64,000 bases of DNA, taken from Forficula auricularia (taxonomy: Eukaryota > Arthropoda > Insecta > Dermaptera > Forficulidae). Shown in pieces: positions 34,111-46,470 of the stretch. The stretch spans positions 62,001 through 126,000 of the forward strand of contig JALMQS010000873.1 in the NCBI GenBank assembly GCA_024734495.1, written 5' to 3'. Numbering within the stretch: the stretch's first letter is position 1; every line of letters starts with the position of its first letter. The notes beneath the pieces are model-generated. The model was not told the origin of the DNA and did no database searches. It was given only the letters and a program-made list of their open reading frames with translations. The translations under genes and the position numbers were made by a program.

Positions 34111-34240
34111 TTTTTCATGGGTCTGTAATTGCGTGGATATTGAAATTGTTTTTTTTTTGTTGTTACTCAGCCGACAAGCCAGCAAACACGCGATACTGAC
34201 CCCATGAAAAATAATATTTATAATTATTATAAAGATTAAT

Positions 34241-34680
34241 TTAGAATTCCGCGGGAGTAGATTCGCGAGCAAATCTACTAAACGGAATTTTTAACAAATT
34301 ATAAATAAATTTGTTTTTCTAGTATATTTATGCAAATATAGAAATTATCAAATTAATTAAATTAATCTTTAAGAAATTCAAAGATATTTTTATAAAGCGA
34401 AATTTTTGAGAATACTTAGCCAGACTTACCGTTTTATTAGAACCATTGAGGTCCAGCTGATTCTCCATCCTGAACCAAGAGAGCGAAAAAAGAACTATGG
34501 TCCATCTAGGTGTTACGCGGATTGATACCGGGTAACACCTAGATGGACTATATCTTTTCGCTCTCTTGGGAGGAGAATAAAACAATTCAATGAGTTCTAA
34601 CAAGACGGTAGTCTGGCTAGATATTCTCAAAATTTCGCTTATCATATCTTTGATTTCGTAAAAATTAATTTAATTAATTT
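34241..34680. mobile_element. Fold-back MITE related to the tll-intron copy
   Basis: Outer blocks match 23690-23905. The centre (34455-34575) is a hairpin with 'gtccatctaggtgttac' and inverse 'gtaacacctagatggac' as arms, flanked by 'agagagcgaaaa' and 'ttttcgctctct'. 'agtctggctag' blocks at both sides give a wider inverted symmetry. Confidence 0.7.
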
Positions 34681-34815
34681 TATAAAAAGATTGATGATGA
34701 AGGCCAAGCCTTCGAAACTATAGTCCAAAACAAATAAATAATACATATATATTTGATATATGTGTGTGTATGTTTATTTGCATCAAGCAGAGGACAACCT
34801 CTTTATTTCTCTTTT
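34681..34815 (+). repeat. Penelope-like terminal piece with hammerhead-like motif
   Basis: At 34689-34727: GATTGATGATGAAGGCC, AAGCCTTC, GAA, ACTATAGT, C. Stem II is the perfect six-base GAAGGC/GCCTTC. It is followed by the 'ttgcatcaagcagaggacaa' module. Confidence 0.6.
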
Positions 34816-35079
34816 AAGGACAAAATACCCTATGGAGAAATTTTAAAATTGTTTAGATTTTGTGAATGTAAATAAAACTAGGCAATTTTAAACAATTTTC
34901 TAATTTCAACATGTGTGATCCAATACAAAAGAATTTTCAAATTGAAATTAGACAAATGGTTAAAATTTTTAAGCTTATTAACATTCACAATAGATAGATA
35001 AGTAGTTGGATAATAGGAATTTGTTACCAACATTAATGCAAAGGGCTGTAAAAATTATTTTTGTACAGGCCGGAGGAAA

Positions 35080-35275
35080 GAGTTAGATCCTAGCTTATTG
35101 TCTTCGCAGCATAGTATGGCACAATAGATTGACAAAAATCTTGAACAAAGCCAAAGCCAAATATATAATTGCGTTGTTCGGCAACATTATAACCTATGAA
35201 GCGGAAATAAAATCTAGGACAAAAACAGTTAACTCAGACAACCCTTTGGGGTAGATCTAAGAGAATAATGCGGGA
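35080..35275 (+). pseudogene. Possible decayed reverse transcriptase C-terminal fragment
   Basis: Across two plus-strand frames I read pieces such as RLTKILNKAKAKYI and FGNIITYEAEIKSRTK, resembling the 'YGSE' block that follows the RT core in some LINEs. The match is weak and by eye only. Confidence 0.25.
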
Positions 35276-38200
35276 TCTGTGACCTAGGTAGCTCAAAGAA
35301 AGAAGTAAGCAAAGAAATGTGATCATCTTCCAAGAATGCAGTGACGTTTCCGGAGACGAACTGAAATAATTCATATGGTATGTTATGCAATGAAAAGTCT
35401 TTTCGTGAAGAAATAAATGGTAACATATTCTTCCATTACAACGATTATAACTTTTCAATACTGTGTTGTAATTTTTTTATTGCGATGCGGCCTTACTCCC
35501 AAGAAACTTCAACTTCTTTAATAACCAGATTAGCACTAGTACGAAGAAGTAGATTCACTTTACGCATATTTTAAAATATCACTCTTAGAATTTGTCCGTT
35601 AGATGGAAATTTAGCACCAGTGATTTGACTTTCGTCATGATCGATCAGAAATAATTTTTGACTTCTTGTTTCAATTTTTTATACAAATTTTGTTTTTTAA
35701 ATTTAAAAGTTATTTTTGAGGTACCTCTCAAAAAACTCAAAATAGATTAACAATAGAATGGTTTGAACAACTCGTTAAAGATATATTTACAAAGAAAGCC
35801 AAGCAATCAGAGACTAGCTTAAGGGCCAGATTTTGACTCCTTGGTGACCATTCAGAGAGAGTTTAGAGTTAAGAGAGAAATAAAACGTGTTGAGAAGAAA
35901 ACATTAATATATTATTAATATAAATTGATTGATTAATAATATGATATATATATATAAATGTATGATTAATATATTTTTAATGATATTATAGAGTAGAATC
36001 GCTCCATTTTCAAATTTTCTCGATGTACGCCTAAGAGGTAGGCAAAAGTGACTATCATATAGAATTCACTTGAATTTTTTTTTCTTTTGCTCTATGTGTT
36101 TTAATAATGACTGAATAACAAAGGTAGGGACGGGACTTCACAAAATAATGTTTACTAATTTACATTGTCTTTCAATTTAACAACGTATAACAAAATATAG
36201 TAGCCGAATAGAGCGAAATTCTTAAAATTTCAAATTTTCAAAATGAGATGGCCCACCTCAAGAGGTTCTCCGATCGATCTCAAATTTTGTATGAATTATT
36301 ATCTTACCCAACCTCATAATTTGAGAGGGTGTCCCGAAAACTTTTCCGAAATTTTTTTTTCACCAGGTATAGCTAAGGACCACCCTAACCTACATGTATA
36401 ACTGCCGTTAAAATCTTTATGATGGAAATACTATTTTAATTAAAAAACAAAAAATAAAATAAAAATACACTTTAAAGATCTCATATTCGTTTTTTAAGAA
36501 TAATGTTAAATTAAAAAAATTAAATTGATTTATTTATAAATCTTTTAAAGTAATAGAACGTAAAAAACTACGGTAATCGAAATGTCTTAATGTTGTCGCA
36601 GAAAGGAGGTATCAATTCATTCATGATGGTGACACATACTAAAAGATTTATATAGTATAATAGAAAAGTATAGATATAAAATATGGACTATAATATTCGA
36701 GTCAGACTTGAAGCATTGTTCGGTCGAAAGCATACCATGATGACATCACAACCACGAAGTCATGAAATTTTTAATTAGATATAGAAAAGTGATTGTATTT
36801 TTTCCGGATTATTCTAATTATGATGAAGACCAAAAATTAATCAAGCATTTACATAAAAAAACTTGTATCTTTTTTCATTTATATAATAATGAAAATATAA
36901 AAAGAAAGACTTTTCAATTTTGATCAGTGAGTTCTATGAATTTGACAAAAGTTTTTAAAAAAAATGTTTATGTGGTATACTTTTTAGGTGTGATATGGTT
37001 TTAATTATATGAATTGTTTTTATTGTTGTAGTTATGTACTATGAATTAATAATGAAGAAGATGTTGATGATCAAGATATGAAGTTTTAACGATATAAATT
37101 ATTAAAAAAATTTGTGGGTATTGCAATTCATTGAAGATGAGTAAATTATACTCGAAACATATATGGAATATAAAATATATAAATTATTTTTAAATTGAAA
37201 AGTTGTTTAGTCACAAACTAATAAAAGACAATAATTTAATTTAATTATTATTATTTATTTTATTATTGGTGACCAAAACTGTTTAGTGAATTAATAAAAT
37301 AAATAATAATAATTAAATTAAATTATTATCTTTTAATAGTTTGTGACTAAAAAACGTTTCAATTTAAAAATAATTTAAAAATTAAGTCATTTAAGTTCTA
37401 GAAGAATTTTATAACAAAAAATTTGTAAAATATTGATAAAGAAATTGTTTAATAAATTAATCAAGATTGAAAAAATAATAAGAAAAAGCTATATGTTATA
37501 TAATATTATAAATACACCCTATAAGAAAATAGCTGAGAGGTGAATGCCAAAAAAATGAAAATACCAAAGGAAGAACTATAGGTAGGTATATGAATGGTTT
37601 CAGCAAATCTCGATGAATAAAGAGACCGGTCGAGAAAAACAAATACGATATTTGTCCATCCATTGAGGCAATGTTTAATGAAGCATTAACGTAGCAAGAG
37701 TGGCAGGAAAGCTAAAAAGCGGCTGCTGGAAATATGGGGAAAAGTTTAGTATGTAAACTCAATCTGCTTTGATGGTGATATTGATAAGAGAGAAACAGAA
37801 AATTCTTTAAGGTTGAACCATCCATTGTAAAATTATAAAATTTGCCCAGATTTTCTAGTTTATTCACAAGAAAATAATTCCAAATCCTGATATTCGCGTT
37901 TGTCTAGAAGAGATGCGATTAAAATTTTTAATTATTTTCATTTCGATAATCATTGCTTTATATTATATAATTTTATTTTTTTATTATTATTGGAAGGTCA
38001 ACATGCGGGTATATGCATAATTGCATGTGCATATAATATTCAAAAATAGTACAATTTCAATTGTAAACATTTTCTAGATCCGGTGGCTATAGTGTTTATT
38101 TGAGAAATTTCTGGTCCTGATGAAATATTGACATAGAATTAGACAAATCAGAATTCAAATTTAAGGTTCGAACGATTTTATGATTCTGGAGAAAATTTTA

Positions 38201-38565
38201 TTTAGAAAAAAAAAACAAAGGTTTCAACCGAAACTCGATAACAACTATAAGAGAAGTATTCTGATTTCAAAATTTTTATTTCTTGTTGAAACATAATTTA
38301 ATTATGCTTTCATTCTCTATAGGAAAAGTTAATTTCCAGTGAATATGATCCAATAAGCAAAAGTCTCTCGTGTAAAATTAAAGGTTTCCTTATCGAATTT
38401 AGCGGAAGTGTTCATTTTATAAGAGAAAATCAGCTACTCTTAAATAAATATACGCATATATATACAAATAAATACATATACATAGATAAATATATAGACA
38501 TGCGTATAAATTTATTTATTTAAGTGAAAGCCTTGTCTTCATCTTAAAAAAAATATATGTAGGTA
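35276..38565. other. Long A+T-rich stretch, no gene seen
   Basis: Only composition-driven short frames. 37218-37265 and 37283-37350 form an inverted pair ('aactaataaaagacaataat' against 'attattatcttttaatagtt'). A G+C-richer patch near 37600-37760 is unassigned. Confidence 0.35.
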
Positions 38566-38569
38566 GGTA

Positions 38570-38850
38570 TATATTGAAGGAGACAATAAAAGAGTGTGTC
38601 TTCTGCTGGAATTATAAATTTTATTTATTTATAACGAGACTATAGTTTCGAGGGCTTTGCCCTCTTCAGATTCATAAATTAATTCCTGTGAATCAATTGT
38701 AATAGACTGATGAAGAGGGCAAAGCCATCGAAACTATAGTCTCGTTATAAATAAATAAAATTTATAATTCCAGCAGAGACACACTCTTATTGTCTCCTTC
38801 AATATATAAAAATTCTGCTACTCTCGGCACAAAAACTTTCAGTTTAATAT
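38570..38850. repeat. Penelope-like terminal repeats (subfamily A2), head to head
   Basis: The left half (minus) and right half (plus) are inverted copies meeting near 38690. Minus motif 38637-38670: CTGAAGAGGGC, AAA, GCCCTC, GAA, ACTATAGT, C. Plus motif 38707-38743: CTGATGA, hairpin with AAA loop, GAA, ACTATAGT, C. The plus half equals 131-315. Complete symmetry of the motif pair argues that the arrangement is a feature of the element end rather than chance. Confidence 0.75.
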
Positions 38851-40892
38851 AAGTAGGTATATATTTTAAAATAATATTTATAAACAGATTTAAGATGAAT
38901 GCAAAGCCTCCGAAAGTGAAATTTATAAACATGGCAAGTCTGCCTCAAATTAGGCAAACCAATGCGCATCCTAGCATAAGAAAATAAAACAATTACTAGT
39001 ATATTTTTAAGGATTAAAAATAAAATAAAATGAGAGAGTCTTCTGTTTTTTAGATAAAATAATTTTTAATTACTTCTAGATTTAAAAACGAAGACTCTCT
39101 CATTTTATTTTATTTTTAACCTAAATATTCTGTTACCATCGACAGTGAAATCTTTTATTCAACTAATTACTAGTATAGTTAGAAAGCTTTGATTCTGAAG
39201 TCAGATCCGTGCCCTGTAGTCTCGTCTGCAATTTTGCAGAATTGCAGACGAGACTGCAGGAGCATCATGATAAAACCAGTCAAAATAGAAGTAGGCTAAC
39301 GAAACTATAATGCTTTAAGTGAAAAATAATAATTAAAAAGATTTACTTTGCCGGAGTAGCAGAATTGTTGATTTATAAAAAATCAATGAGGCTGTCCTAT
39401 GCTTGATACAAACAAACATATTCCTATATATATATATTTATTTGCTGGACACTATATGATTTAGAAGGTTCATATCCTTCATCAATTTTAATTAGAAATA
39501 TTCTATCTGTTATTCTCATGGGTTCAAATACCCGATTGGATGTAGGTAAATTCGTTTTATTGAAATAGTAAGCTGGTCACTTCACTAACGAATTATTTAT
39601 AGATATATGTTTATTTGCATATAGTAGAAGACAAGTTCATTGATTTCTTTTTATGCAAGAAAATAATAATAATAACTATTTTGAGATTTAGTCATAAACC
39701 CGAGAGAGAGGGAATGGCAAGAATCAAATAAATAAATAAATTGCATATAATTGAATTTAGTTAAGGCTAGTTTTTATAGGTCGTGCGTTCATCTCTTAAA
39801 GGTTTAAAATATGGTAATATTTATAATAATATTGAATATAAATGCTATGTTTGAGTCAAACAAATAAAATTATACAGATGAGTATAGGAATATATATGTT
39901 ATTTTGCATAGGATACTTTCCTTGATTTGCTTTTATAAAATCAACAAGCTCTGCTACGATACTTCCGACTAGTTTTTTTCACTTTTACTTGAGAATTGGA
40001 TCATGTTCACCGTGAATTAAGAATAGGATTATAATTAAAGATTGTTTAGTTTAAAAATAAAAATTTTGAAATCAGAAAGCTCACCTTTTTTCATGTTTCG
40101 ACTGAAATCACTTTTTGGAGGAGATATTCCCAGATGGGTGATTTGATTTGAAGAACGAATAGGTATCAAAGCGCACTTGGAGCAACAAGCCAACTATTTC
40201 GCTTGGTGATTTGTAGATTGGAACTCGAAGATTCTCTTTAACAGTCCTCCCGAATGATGAGCGAATTCGAGGGAATTTCGCTTATCCTTTCGTAGAGAGC
40301 ATTCAAGTCTTTTAGGTAATGATGAAGCACTCTAGATGCAATTCCAACGATCGATACTTTATTTAAAGTTCCACACAAAATCGAATACGCAGCTTCTTTG
40401 TATCACTTTTATTTCTTCTGATGTGTTATTAATTAATTCACAAACAACTATTAATGCATGTCCACGTTTGTAATTAATTTTCATTACACACTTTTTGATG
40501 AGCTCGTGCTTTAGCATCTTGAAAATAATCATTATGCATATTAAGCAAGCTTGCTCAACTCAAATGACCATTAACTTGATTAAGAATTAAGATATGTCAG
40601 ATTTAATAAATTATATCGGTATTATAGATGATATACTTAGGTAATATTTAGAAACTATTTATATTCGATATGTAAATAATATAAAAAGTTAAAAATATGG
40701 AGTGACTTAGGCACACGAATTGCCTCGATGTCCTTTTCGTATATTATTTTATTTTTATTACCGACACAAAATTTGATAATTATATTACAATTACAATTGT
40801 TCAGCAAAAAATTCATATAAGTATTCGTTTTGTTTCGTTAAGGGAGAATGGTGTAGGTTCTTGGTGAAACATTTTAAATAAAGTAAAGAAAT
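38851..40892. repeat. Repeat debris with two palindromes
   Basis: Holds an inverted pair at 39010-39120 ('aaaatgagagagtcttc' against 'gaagactctctcatttt'), a near-perfect palindrome at 39216-39262 built on 'gtctcgtctgcaatt', and solo Penelope-like modules near 39345-39430 (minus), 39600-39660 and 39890-39960. No gene is supported. Confidence 0.5.
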
Positions 40893-41110
40893 TAAGTCGG
40901 ATATCGATGAGGCAGTCCAAAAAAAGAAGAAGATAATTTACACTATCTTTTTATTCATAAAGCTGACGTTTCCGGAGGCTATTCCCTCCTTCTTCAGGGT
41001 TTTGAAAAGTCAGTCGGTTTTATGAATAAAAAGATAGTGTAAATTATCTTCTTTCTTTTTTGGACTGCTCCATCGATATCCACTTAATTCACTTATCAGT
41101 CCGTCTCCAA
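40893..41110. repeat. Compact Penelope-like terminal palindrome (subfamily B)
   Basis: Arms with 'gaggcagtccaaaaaaagaa' and the inverse 'tttttggactgctcc' surround one minus-strand hammerhead-like motif near 40965-41012 (CTGAAGA, stem GGAGGG/CCTCC, GGAAACGTC with an added G). The right arm begins at 'cggttttatgaataaaaag', exactly where the cleavage-site C would be followed by stem I, so it lacks the motif. Confidence 0.6.
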
Positions 41111-41875
41111 AAATTACTCAATCTTATTAAAGTAAAGAAAATTTTGAAAAATATTTTAGAAACTTTTTAAAAATTAAAATATAAAATACTAGGTTTAGAA
41201 TTTTTAATTTTAAAAAGTTTCTAAAAAAATTTTTCAAAATTTTCTTTAGTTGTTTCAAAATTTCTCAAAAACGGCAAAAAAATAAAAATAATCTTAATAA
41301 CTGTGTTAAAACTTTTAAAAAACCTTATACTCCAAAAATAATATTTTAAAAGGTATTAATTATTTATTTAAAAAATGACAAGGTAAACGTTTTAAATGTT
41401 TTCTTCAATTCCGACCAAAATCTAATCATCTCTTAATCTCGATATAAGCAACTAAATAAAAACTTTCGTTTTTTGTATTCTTACCTATTGGTTTTTGAGG
41501 TAGAATACATACAAAAGTCGAGTAGTCACATACGAACTCATTCACGAATAAACACACAGATAGTTTGACCATAAAATTTTCGATGTTCATTAAACAAGCA
41601 TTTTTTGTAGACATTAATGGTGTGATTTCACTAAATTTTTGATATAAGGACTTTTTTGAGAAATTAAAAAAAAAGCACGACTACCGCCCCATACCGCCTA
41701 TGGTAAAAATAAAAATTCAATATTGAAAAAAAAAGAAAAAGGATGATTTTTAATAAAAAAATGAATCAGTATAGTTTAAAAATAATCCAAAAGAAAAGAA
41801 GAGGAAAGTAGAAAAAGCGTGTTGTGCATATACTACAAAAGTTAAGGTGGGATTCTGGCTCGGAAGATTTGTCAG
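41111..41875. other. No gene seen
   Basis: Includes an inverted pair around 41145-41235 and a degenerate family E end near 41400-41720. No coding support. Confidence 0.35.
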
Positions 41876-42275
41876 AATCCGCGTCGTGCATTGAAGTCTT
41901 TGAAGGATAATGAACTCACTAGAAGATCCGGTCATCCTGGAGAGTTCCAATCCGCGACAACGGATAGCAGCCATCCCACACAACTTGGCTAAGGAAACTA
42001 AACTACTAAACAGGCCAGGGGTGACCAAGGGTGGCTGGATACCTCCGGAGGGTCCCCACCACTCTTGCACCACCCAATGGAGGGTTCTGCATCAGGCTCC
42101 GCCTCAAGCCACCCCCTCCAGAAGGATCACCTTGAGGGATGAATTCAATCTAGATACCCTTAATCGGAATCAGTTAGTTAAAAAACAAGAAAAACAGAGA
42201 GCAAAAGTCACCCGGACAGGAGAGACCCACTCGATGGATCCTCACTGGTTAATCGCATTTCTTAAGGAAGTTTAA
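41876..42275 (+). other. G+C-rich open frame of unknown nature
   Basis: A 121-residue plus-strand frame (41910-42275) starting MNSLEDPVILESSNPRQRI, rich in Pro, Arg and Gln, in a G+C-rich island. The opposite strand is also open over much of it. I recognise no domain. An old exon, a gag-like piece or a retroelement end are possible; nothing decides between them. Confidence 0.3.
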
Positions 42276-42479
42276 CTAACAAACATCAACCCAAATAAAA
42301 ACAAATACCTAAAATTGGAGTAAAAATTGAAAAGACTCGGCACGCTTTCCCTAACTTTACTAATTTTGCAATTGTTTATGCACACAATCAAATGATCACA
42401 AGCCGTTTGACCAGAAAATTAAAATATTTAATTTCAACTAAATAAAATAATATTAATTATATGAAGCAGTACAAGAATA

Positions 42480-42680
42480 ATTATTTAAAAAGAAGAAAAA
42501 TTCCAGAAGTTAGATGCAGACTTTTAGGCAGGATGGAGTGGCCAAATTTAAATTAAATCCTTAATAAAACTTGATCCTGAATATAATTAAAAGATTTGTT
42601 TTTTTTAATTTAAATTTGGCCACTCATATGCTGCCTAAGTCTGCAAGTAACTTCTAGAATTTTTCTTCTTTTAAATAAAA
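42480..42680. repeat. Short fold-back with about 75-base arms
   Basis: The left arm has 'gtggccaaatttaaattaaa' and the right arm the inverse 'tttaatttaaatttggccac'. The pairing continues outward through 'cagacttttaggcag' against 'ctgcctaagtctg' and 'aagaagaaaaattc' against 'aatttttcttctt'. Confidence 0.75.
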
Positions 42681-42892
42681 TAAAGAAAGGACAAAAAAGA
42701 ACAAGAATGTAAAATTACAAATTTTTAATTAAACTTCAAATTATATCTTAAATTACCTAACAATTTATATCTGAATGTTGTAATATTTTTGTATTTAATG
42801 TTTTGATGACCAGATGTTCTAATGGACAAGATCAATTTTAATAAAAATAGATAAATAAATAAATAAAATAAAACTATAAAACGAAAGAAAGA

Positions 42893-43620
42893 ATGAAAAT
42901 ATAAATAATTCTTATGATAGATAAATACAGGTAATTTGTTTGGTTTATAGAATTGAAAAAACAAAAATTGAATAATTATTTGATTTCAAAAATCAATTGC
43001 TTCTAGCTAAGAGTGCATTGTATCTTAGGAATCGATAGAACCAACATCGATGTTGGAAAATATAAATAGTCCTTATGATAGATAAATACAGGTAATTTGT
43101 TTGGTTTATAGAATTTAAAAAAATAAATTGAATAATTATTTGATTTAAAAAAATAAATTGCTTCTAGCTAAGAGAGGTAATACAGGTTATTTGTTTGGTT
43201 TATAGAATTGAAGAAAAAAATTTGAATAATTATTTGATTTGAAAAATCAATTGCTTCTACCTAAGAGAGAGCATTGCATCTTAACGGTATCGATAGAACC
43301 AACATCGATGTTGGAAATTATAAATAATTCTTATGATAGATAAACACAGGTAATTTGTTTGGTTTATAGAATTGAAAAATAAAAAAATGAATAATTATTT
43401 TATTTCAAAAATCAATTGGTTCTAGCTAAGAGAGAGCATCGCATCTTAGGTATCGATAGAACCAACATCGTTGTTGGAAATTATAAATATCCCTTATGAT
43501 AGATAAATACAGGTAATTTGTTTGAATAATTATTTGATTTCAAAAATCAATTGCTTTTAGCTAAGAGAGCAGATTGCATCATAGATAGGCATCATCGATA
43601 GAACCAACATCGATGTTGAA
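42893..43620. repeat. Minisatellite, five imperfect units
   Basis: Units begin near 42893, 43055, 43167 (partial), 43313 and 43478. Each holds 'gataaatacaggtaatttgt', 'gaataattatttgattt', 'attgcttctagctaagag' and, in four, a palindrome CCAACATCGATGTTGG (43041-43056, 43299-43314; one-base variant 43462-43477; partial 43603-43617). Full units are roughly 160-180 bases. Confidence 0.85.
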
Positions 43621-44869
43621 ATCTCTTCCTTAGACACTCATCTAAATAATTCTATATATTTTTTTCATTTGAGAAAATATAATGTAGCCAAGGACATCGA
43701 TCACTTGAATAATTGCTCTAATCGGAGCCTCAAAAAAAACTTCAACGGCATTCGATGATTTTCTGCCACAAACTCAGACTTCAAAAGCTCGTCGAACGAG
43801 TCCTTTGGATAAGACATCGAAGAAATCATTTATGAGATGTAATCTTTTGCGAGACTATATAAATTCGCTGTATTTAAATATATTATATGAATACTAGTAT
43901 GATAATAATTTGTTAGATAAATTTATTCTTTTACAACTAAAAAAATAAATAAAAAAAATAAAATAAAAGAAGAAAAAACCTTAAATATAGTTCTTAAAAC
44001 TTGCCTTATTTTTCTAGAACCCACCTGTATCTATTTCAAGCGGTTTGAGCTGGAAGCCGAAGCTTGACAGAGAGATGCACTATATACCTACTTATATCCC
44101 ATTGAGCAGATACCAAATTTCAACTCATTAGCTAATACCATTTGATAGCTCTCATTTTAATAATTTGAACTTGTTTCATTTTATTCTGAAGTTAGAGAGC
44201 CCAAAATTTGTTGTTTTTTGGTTTCTGAAGTTCAAACATTTTAGAACCACAGATCTACGACTTTTCGTTTTTGAGTATCGTGAGTAATGGAATACAAAGA
44301 GGCAGACAGGCAGAAAAAATTATGTTTAAAAATGATTTTTCTTTACGTTTCAAAAATTTCAAAGCAAGAAAATGAAACAACAAAAAAAAAGCAAAATTTT
44401 TTTAGAGTATTCAATAGTTATTAGCCTGGGCGCAAATTGACCTCAGGGCGCGCGAAGCAGAGAGCCAACAAAAAGGCTTAAATAAAAACGATTTAAATTT
44501 AAAAATAGATATGGATTAGTTTTGCTGTGAATGTATGGACAAATTTCAATCAAGTATTTATAATAATTGTTAAAGTGTTAAATAAAAATAAACCTTTGCT
44601 TGCTCTCAACTACGCACGCCCTGTGCTCAATTTGGGCCCGGGCTTAGGCTCATCCCGACATAGCCAGTCGACTATACTAAATGATTAAAAATATTTTTTC
44701 CTAACTGAGTTCTCTAATTTATAATCACTAAAAATATATAAAAAAAAAGGTTTTTATTTCAAAAACTAAAAATTAAATATACATATTTTTCCTCAGTAGC
44801 CGAAAAATTTCAATTCACACATGACTAAAAAAAAGCGCAAGCGCTTTGAAATAAAAATTTAATACAAAA
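43621..44869. other. No gene seen
   Basis: A+T-rich. A G+C-richer patch near 44430-44470 and 44620-44680 has no recognisable product. Confidence 0.35.
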
Positions 44870-46228
44870 AAATGAACCTACATGATTTTATTTTTTAGTC
44901 ATGTGTGTATGGAAATAAAAATAAAAAGCCTGGGCTCTTTTAATTTAAAATTTACTTAAAATGAGCGCCCATGCTTTTTCACTCATATGGAAATGTATAT
45001 TTTTGGGTACTGAGAAAAAAAAATATTTTTAAGAAGGTTATTATTTTTAAGATATTTCTATTTTAAAGGTTTATTTTTCTTAAATATTACGATGTTTTAT
45101 ACGCTGAATATGAGACAGCAACACGTTCAAAGTCTATACTTAAGACCTATCATTGTAATATTAAAGTATAGAGAATCGAACAAGTTGTTAAATTATTTAT
45201 TTGCCCTCTGGCTCGACTGCGCCTTTTAATATTACGAATCTGCTGGCTTTAGAAGAGGAAGAAATTTTACATAAAGTAGCCTTTTTTCATCAGCTGCAAA
45301 ATTGAGTTATAAATTAGATACATATTTAACAGTTTTTTTTTTCTTTCTTCAATTGTACCATCATTTTCACTTTAAATTATAGAATCATTAATTGCGTGGC
45401 TGTATGGGCATAGTTCTCTAAAGCCAAAAAAAAAAAAAATATTAATGTAATATTATTTCTCTGAAATTCATTGGCATTACCTACAGGAAATGACCTGTTT
45501 CAGCATTTGACCACGCAATAGTTGGAATTTAAGAAATTAGGTAAGGTAAAAAGGAAAAAAGGATCTATGGGTATTCAATGAGCATAACAAAAGAAGGTGG
45601 AAAAATCACTAGGATCACCCATACAAATGAAATTTTGGCAAAAGAATTATGTAATAATATTTAAGTCATTGTAATCTAACACAAAAAAAATGAACTCCTA
45701 CCTTTATGATTTTATTTTTAGTCATGTGTGTATAGAAATAAAAACAAAAGCGTGGGCCCTTTTAATTTAAAATTTCACTTAAAATGACCGCCCATGCTTT
45801 AATTTTCACTCATATGGAAATATACATGTTTTGGGTACTGAAAAAAAAAATATTTTTAAGTAAGTTATTATTTTTAAGATATTTCTATTTTAAAGGTTTA
45901 TTTTTCTTAGAGACTAGCATGTTTTATATGCTGAATATGAGACAACAACACGTTCAAAGTCTATACCTAATACCTATCATTGTAATATTAATGTAATATT
46001 ATTTCTCTGAAATTCATTGGCATTAAACGATATGATGTTTTCACCATGTGATCACGCAATAGGTATACAAAGTTGGAATTTATGAAATTACGTAAGATAA
46101 AAAGAAAAAAGGATCTATGGGTATTCAATGAGCATAACAAAAGAAGGTGAAAATGACTGGGTTACCCATACAAATGAAATTTTGGCAAAGGATTACATAA
46201 CAATACTTAAAAGTCATTGTAATCTAGA
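44870..46228. repeat. Imperfect tandem duplication with a 264-base insertion in one unit
   Basis: Unit 1 (44870 to about 45687) and unit 2 (about 45688 to 46228) share blocks in the same order: 'tgattttattttttagtcat', 'cacgttcaaagtctatac', 'ggatctatgggtattcaatg'. Unit 1 carries extra sequence at about 45172-45435 that ends in a run of A and is bounded by AATATTAA on both sides. Unit 2 has a single AATATTAA at that point. Confidence 0.85.
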
Positions 46229-46470
46229 GTCTAGACGAGGCTTAATTTTCCAGAAAGCCGAGATTTTCAGGACCTCGAGACAAACCAGGGACGTTTTGCA
46301 AGGGCATGATCTATTCTTTGTAAACTAAAACAATTATTTACCTATAAATTTCTAAAACTTTAGTAGTTGAATGATTATAAAAATATGCAAAAATTATGCA
46401 AAAATATTTAAAGATATTTTTTTTATTAAACTAAATAAGCTGACGTATTCTGATGTGGACCATCCACTTG
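46229..46470. other. No gene seen
   Basis: A short spacer before the family E element. Its last 35 bases ('tgatgtggaccatccacttg') recur next to the other complete family E copy at 63482-63520, so the repeat may extend beyond the inverted ends. Confidence 0.4.

Noticed and set aside
42893..43620. CRISPR array
   Set aside because: Units are long, imperfect and tandem without unique spacers of constant length, and the window is clearly eukaryotic. This is a minisatellite.
46128..46328. 66-residue open frame in the tandem duplication
   Set aside because: The corresponding frame in the first unit is interrupted and diverges without coding constraint.
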